This document shows positions 63,361-64,000 of a stretch of DNA of 64,000 bases, in pieces. The notes under the pieces were generated by a model. The model had not been told where the DNA came from. It made no database searches and saw only the letters and a list, made by a program, of their open reading frames with translations. How positions within the stretch are numbered: the first letter of the stretch is position 1; the number at the start of each line of letters is the position of its first letter. The stretch comes from Yarrowia lipolytica (Eukaryota > Ascomycota > Dipodascomycetes > Dipodascales). Made by a program: the position numbers and the translations under genes. The stretch lies in NCBI RefSeq assembly GCF_001761485.1, contig NC_090775.1, positions 2,046,001-2,110,000 on the forward strand. Direction: 5' to 3'.

Positions 63361-64000
63361 GCAGCCACAATCCACGGGCCGATGGCCCCTTCCCACCACC
63401 CCTTCATCTTCCCACTGCTTCATCACTTCCACTCCCCTCATCTTCCCCATCCAACCACCCCCTTCCAAACTCCCCTCATCTACCATCCACCACCCAACCA
63501 CACCTTCATCTCCCCACAACCTCCTGTCTTTCAAAACAAGCCCCCAAATCCAACTCCGACCTTCCCAACACCAAGAGCACCATCTTTCCTATGCTCCAAC
63601 ATCACCAGTTGCCAAAAATTATCATCGATAAAAAAGTAAAAAAGTAAATCTCACCGAGCCGGTTTCCGCCGAGAACGTGAGTGACGCATTAGTCTGGTTT
63701 CGTTCTCTATGCAATCAGACTCCCCTCTTGCGGACGCGAAAGGTGGATTGCAAGTTTGGTTTGAAAAACTGACTGGGTTGTAGCGTCGTTATTCTAAAAG
63801 ACGAAAATCCGTCAGTAGACACGGGTTTTCCGGGGCACTCCCCCTATGAGAACTCTGTCCCTGAGTTCATAGCAACATGCTTGGAAACCTGGGCATGGTT
63901 AACGCTACACCCTCCCTGTAAACAAAGTAAATTCCTCCCTGGGATTGAGATGCCCCCCTGGAGACTATGGCCTGTCGCCTATCCGACACCCTCGGAAGAC

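Larger units (their letters stand above)
60563..64000. repeat. 3.4 kb dispersed repeat, copy B (cut by window end)
   Basis: Collinear with 3885-7320 in the same orientation, beginning at the same gagtatataaac word. It has the better preserved stem-loops, a four-unit 18-bp array (five in A) and a four-unit 55-bp array (three in A), but its minus-strand coding-like stretch is broken as well. Single-base indels are frequent in C- and A-runs near the right end. The repeat is still matching copy A at base 64000 (ctatccgacaccctcgga), so it extends beyond the window. Confidence 0.85.

Overview
The window reads as nuclear DNA of an ascomycete yeast, most probably Yarrowia lipolytica or a close relative. 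The spliced genes have 5' splice sites GTGAGT or GTAAGT and a branch site (CTAAC) fused almost directly to the acceptor (CTAACCCAG in two genes), which is the Yarrowia intron style. Intergenic stretches are long (1-5 kb), most genes are intronless, and a few tRNA genes lie between them. I have no database hits; the species call is inference.

Layout. 0.27-1.15 kb: PXR1-like G-patch protein (+). 1.15-12.07 kb: gene-poor, holding a 3.4 kb dispersed repeat (copy A, 3.89-7.3 kb), remnants of decayed coding sequence and homopolymer tracts. 12.07-15.68 kb: three minus-strand genes (mitochondrial DUF1279 protein, YIP4-like Golgi protein, SAM methyltransferase) and a tRNA-Ala(CGC). 17.79-26.42 kb: LCB2, a DOA4-like ubiquitin protease and ARP2, all (+). 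26.93-28.23 kb: ZIP metal transporter (-). 31.78-32.87 kb: LEU5-like mitochondrial carrier (-). 34.62 kb: tRNA-Ala(AGC). 35.07-36.06 kb: RAD51 (-). 36.46-39.36 kb: a decayed coding region of unknown family. 39.75 kb: intron-containing tRNA-Ile(AAT). 40.97-42.57 kb: C2H2 zinc-finger regulator (-). 43.76 kb: tRNA-Ser(AGA). 44.55-45.77 kb: TAL1 with one intron (-). 48.37-49.48 kb: second mitochondrial carrier (+). 49.88-51.12 kb: VMA4 with a 9-codon first exon and a long intron (-). 52.08-55.39 kb: GPI-anchored adhesin-like wall protein with one intron (-). 55.4-60.56 kb: no supported gene, but an eroded relative of the repeat near 57.0-57.6 kb. 60.56-64.0 kb: repeat copy B, cut by the window end.

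The host genes are unrelated housekeeping functions, each with its own promoter, as expected in a yeast: sphingolipid synthesis (LCB2), endosomal deubiquitination (DOA4), actin nucleation (ARP2), vacuolar acidification (VMA4), pentose phosphate flux (TAL1), recombination (RAD51), CoA import (LEU5) and ribosome biogenesis (PXR1). The least explained part is the repeat family. Two direct copies bracket about 53 kb, share a precise left boundary, carry two consecutive stem-loops with C-rich loops and two internal tandem arrays that differ in copy number, and contain a coding-like minus-strand stretch broken in both. I could not assign the family to a transposon class.
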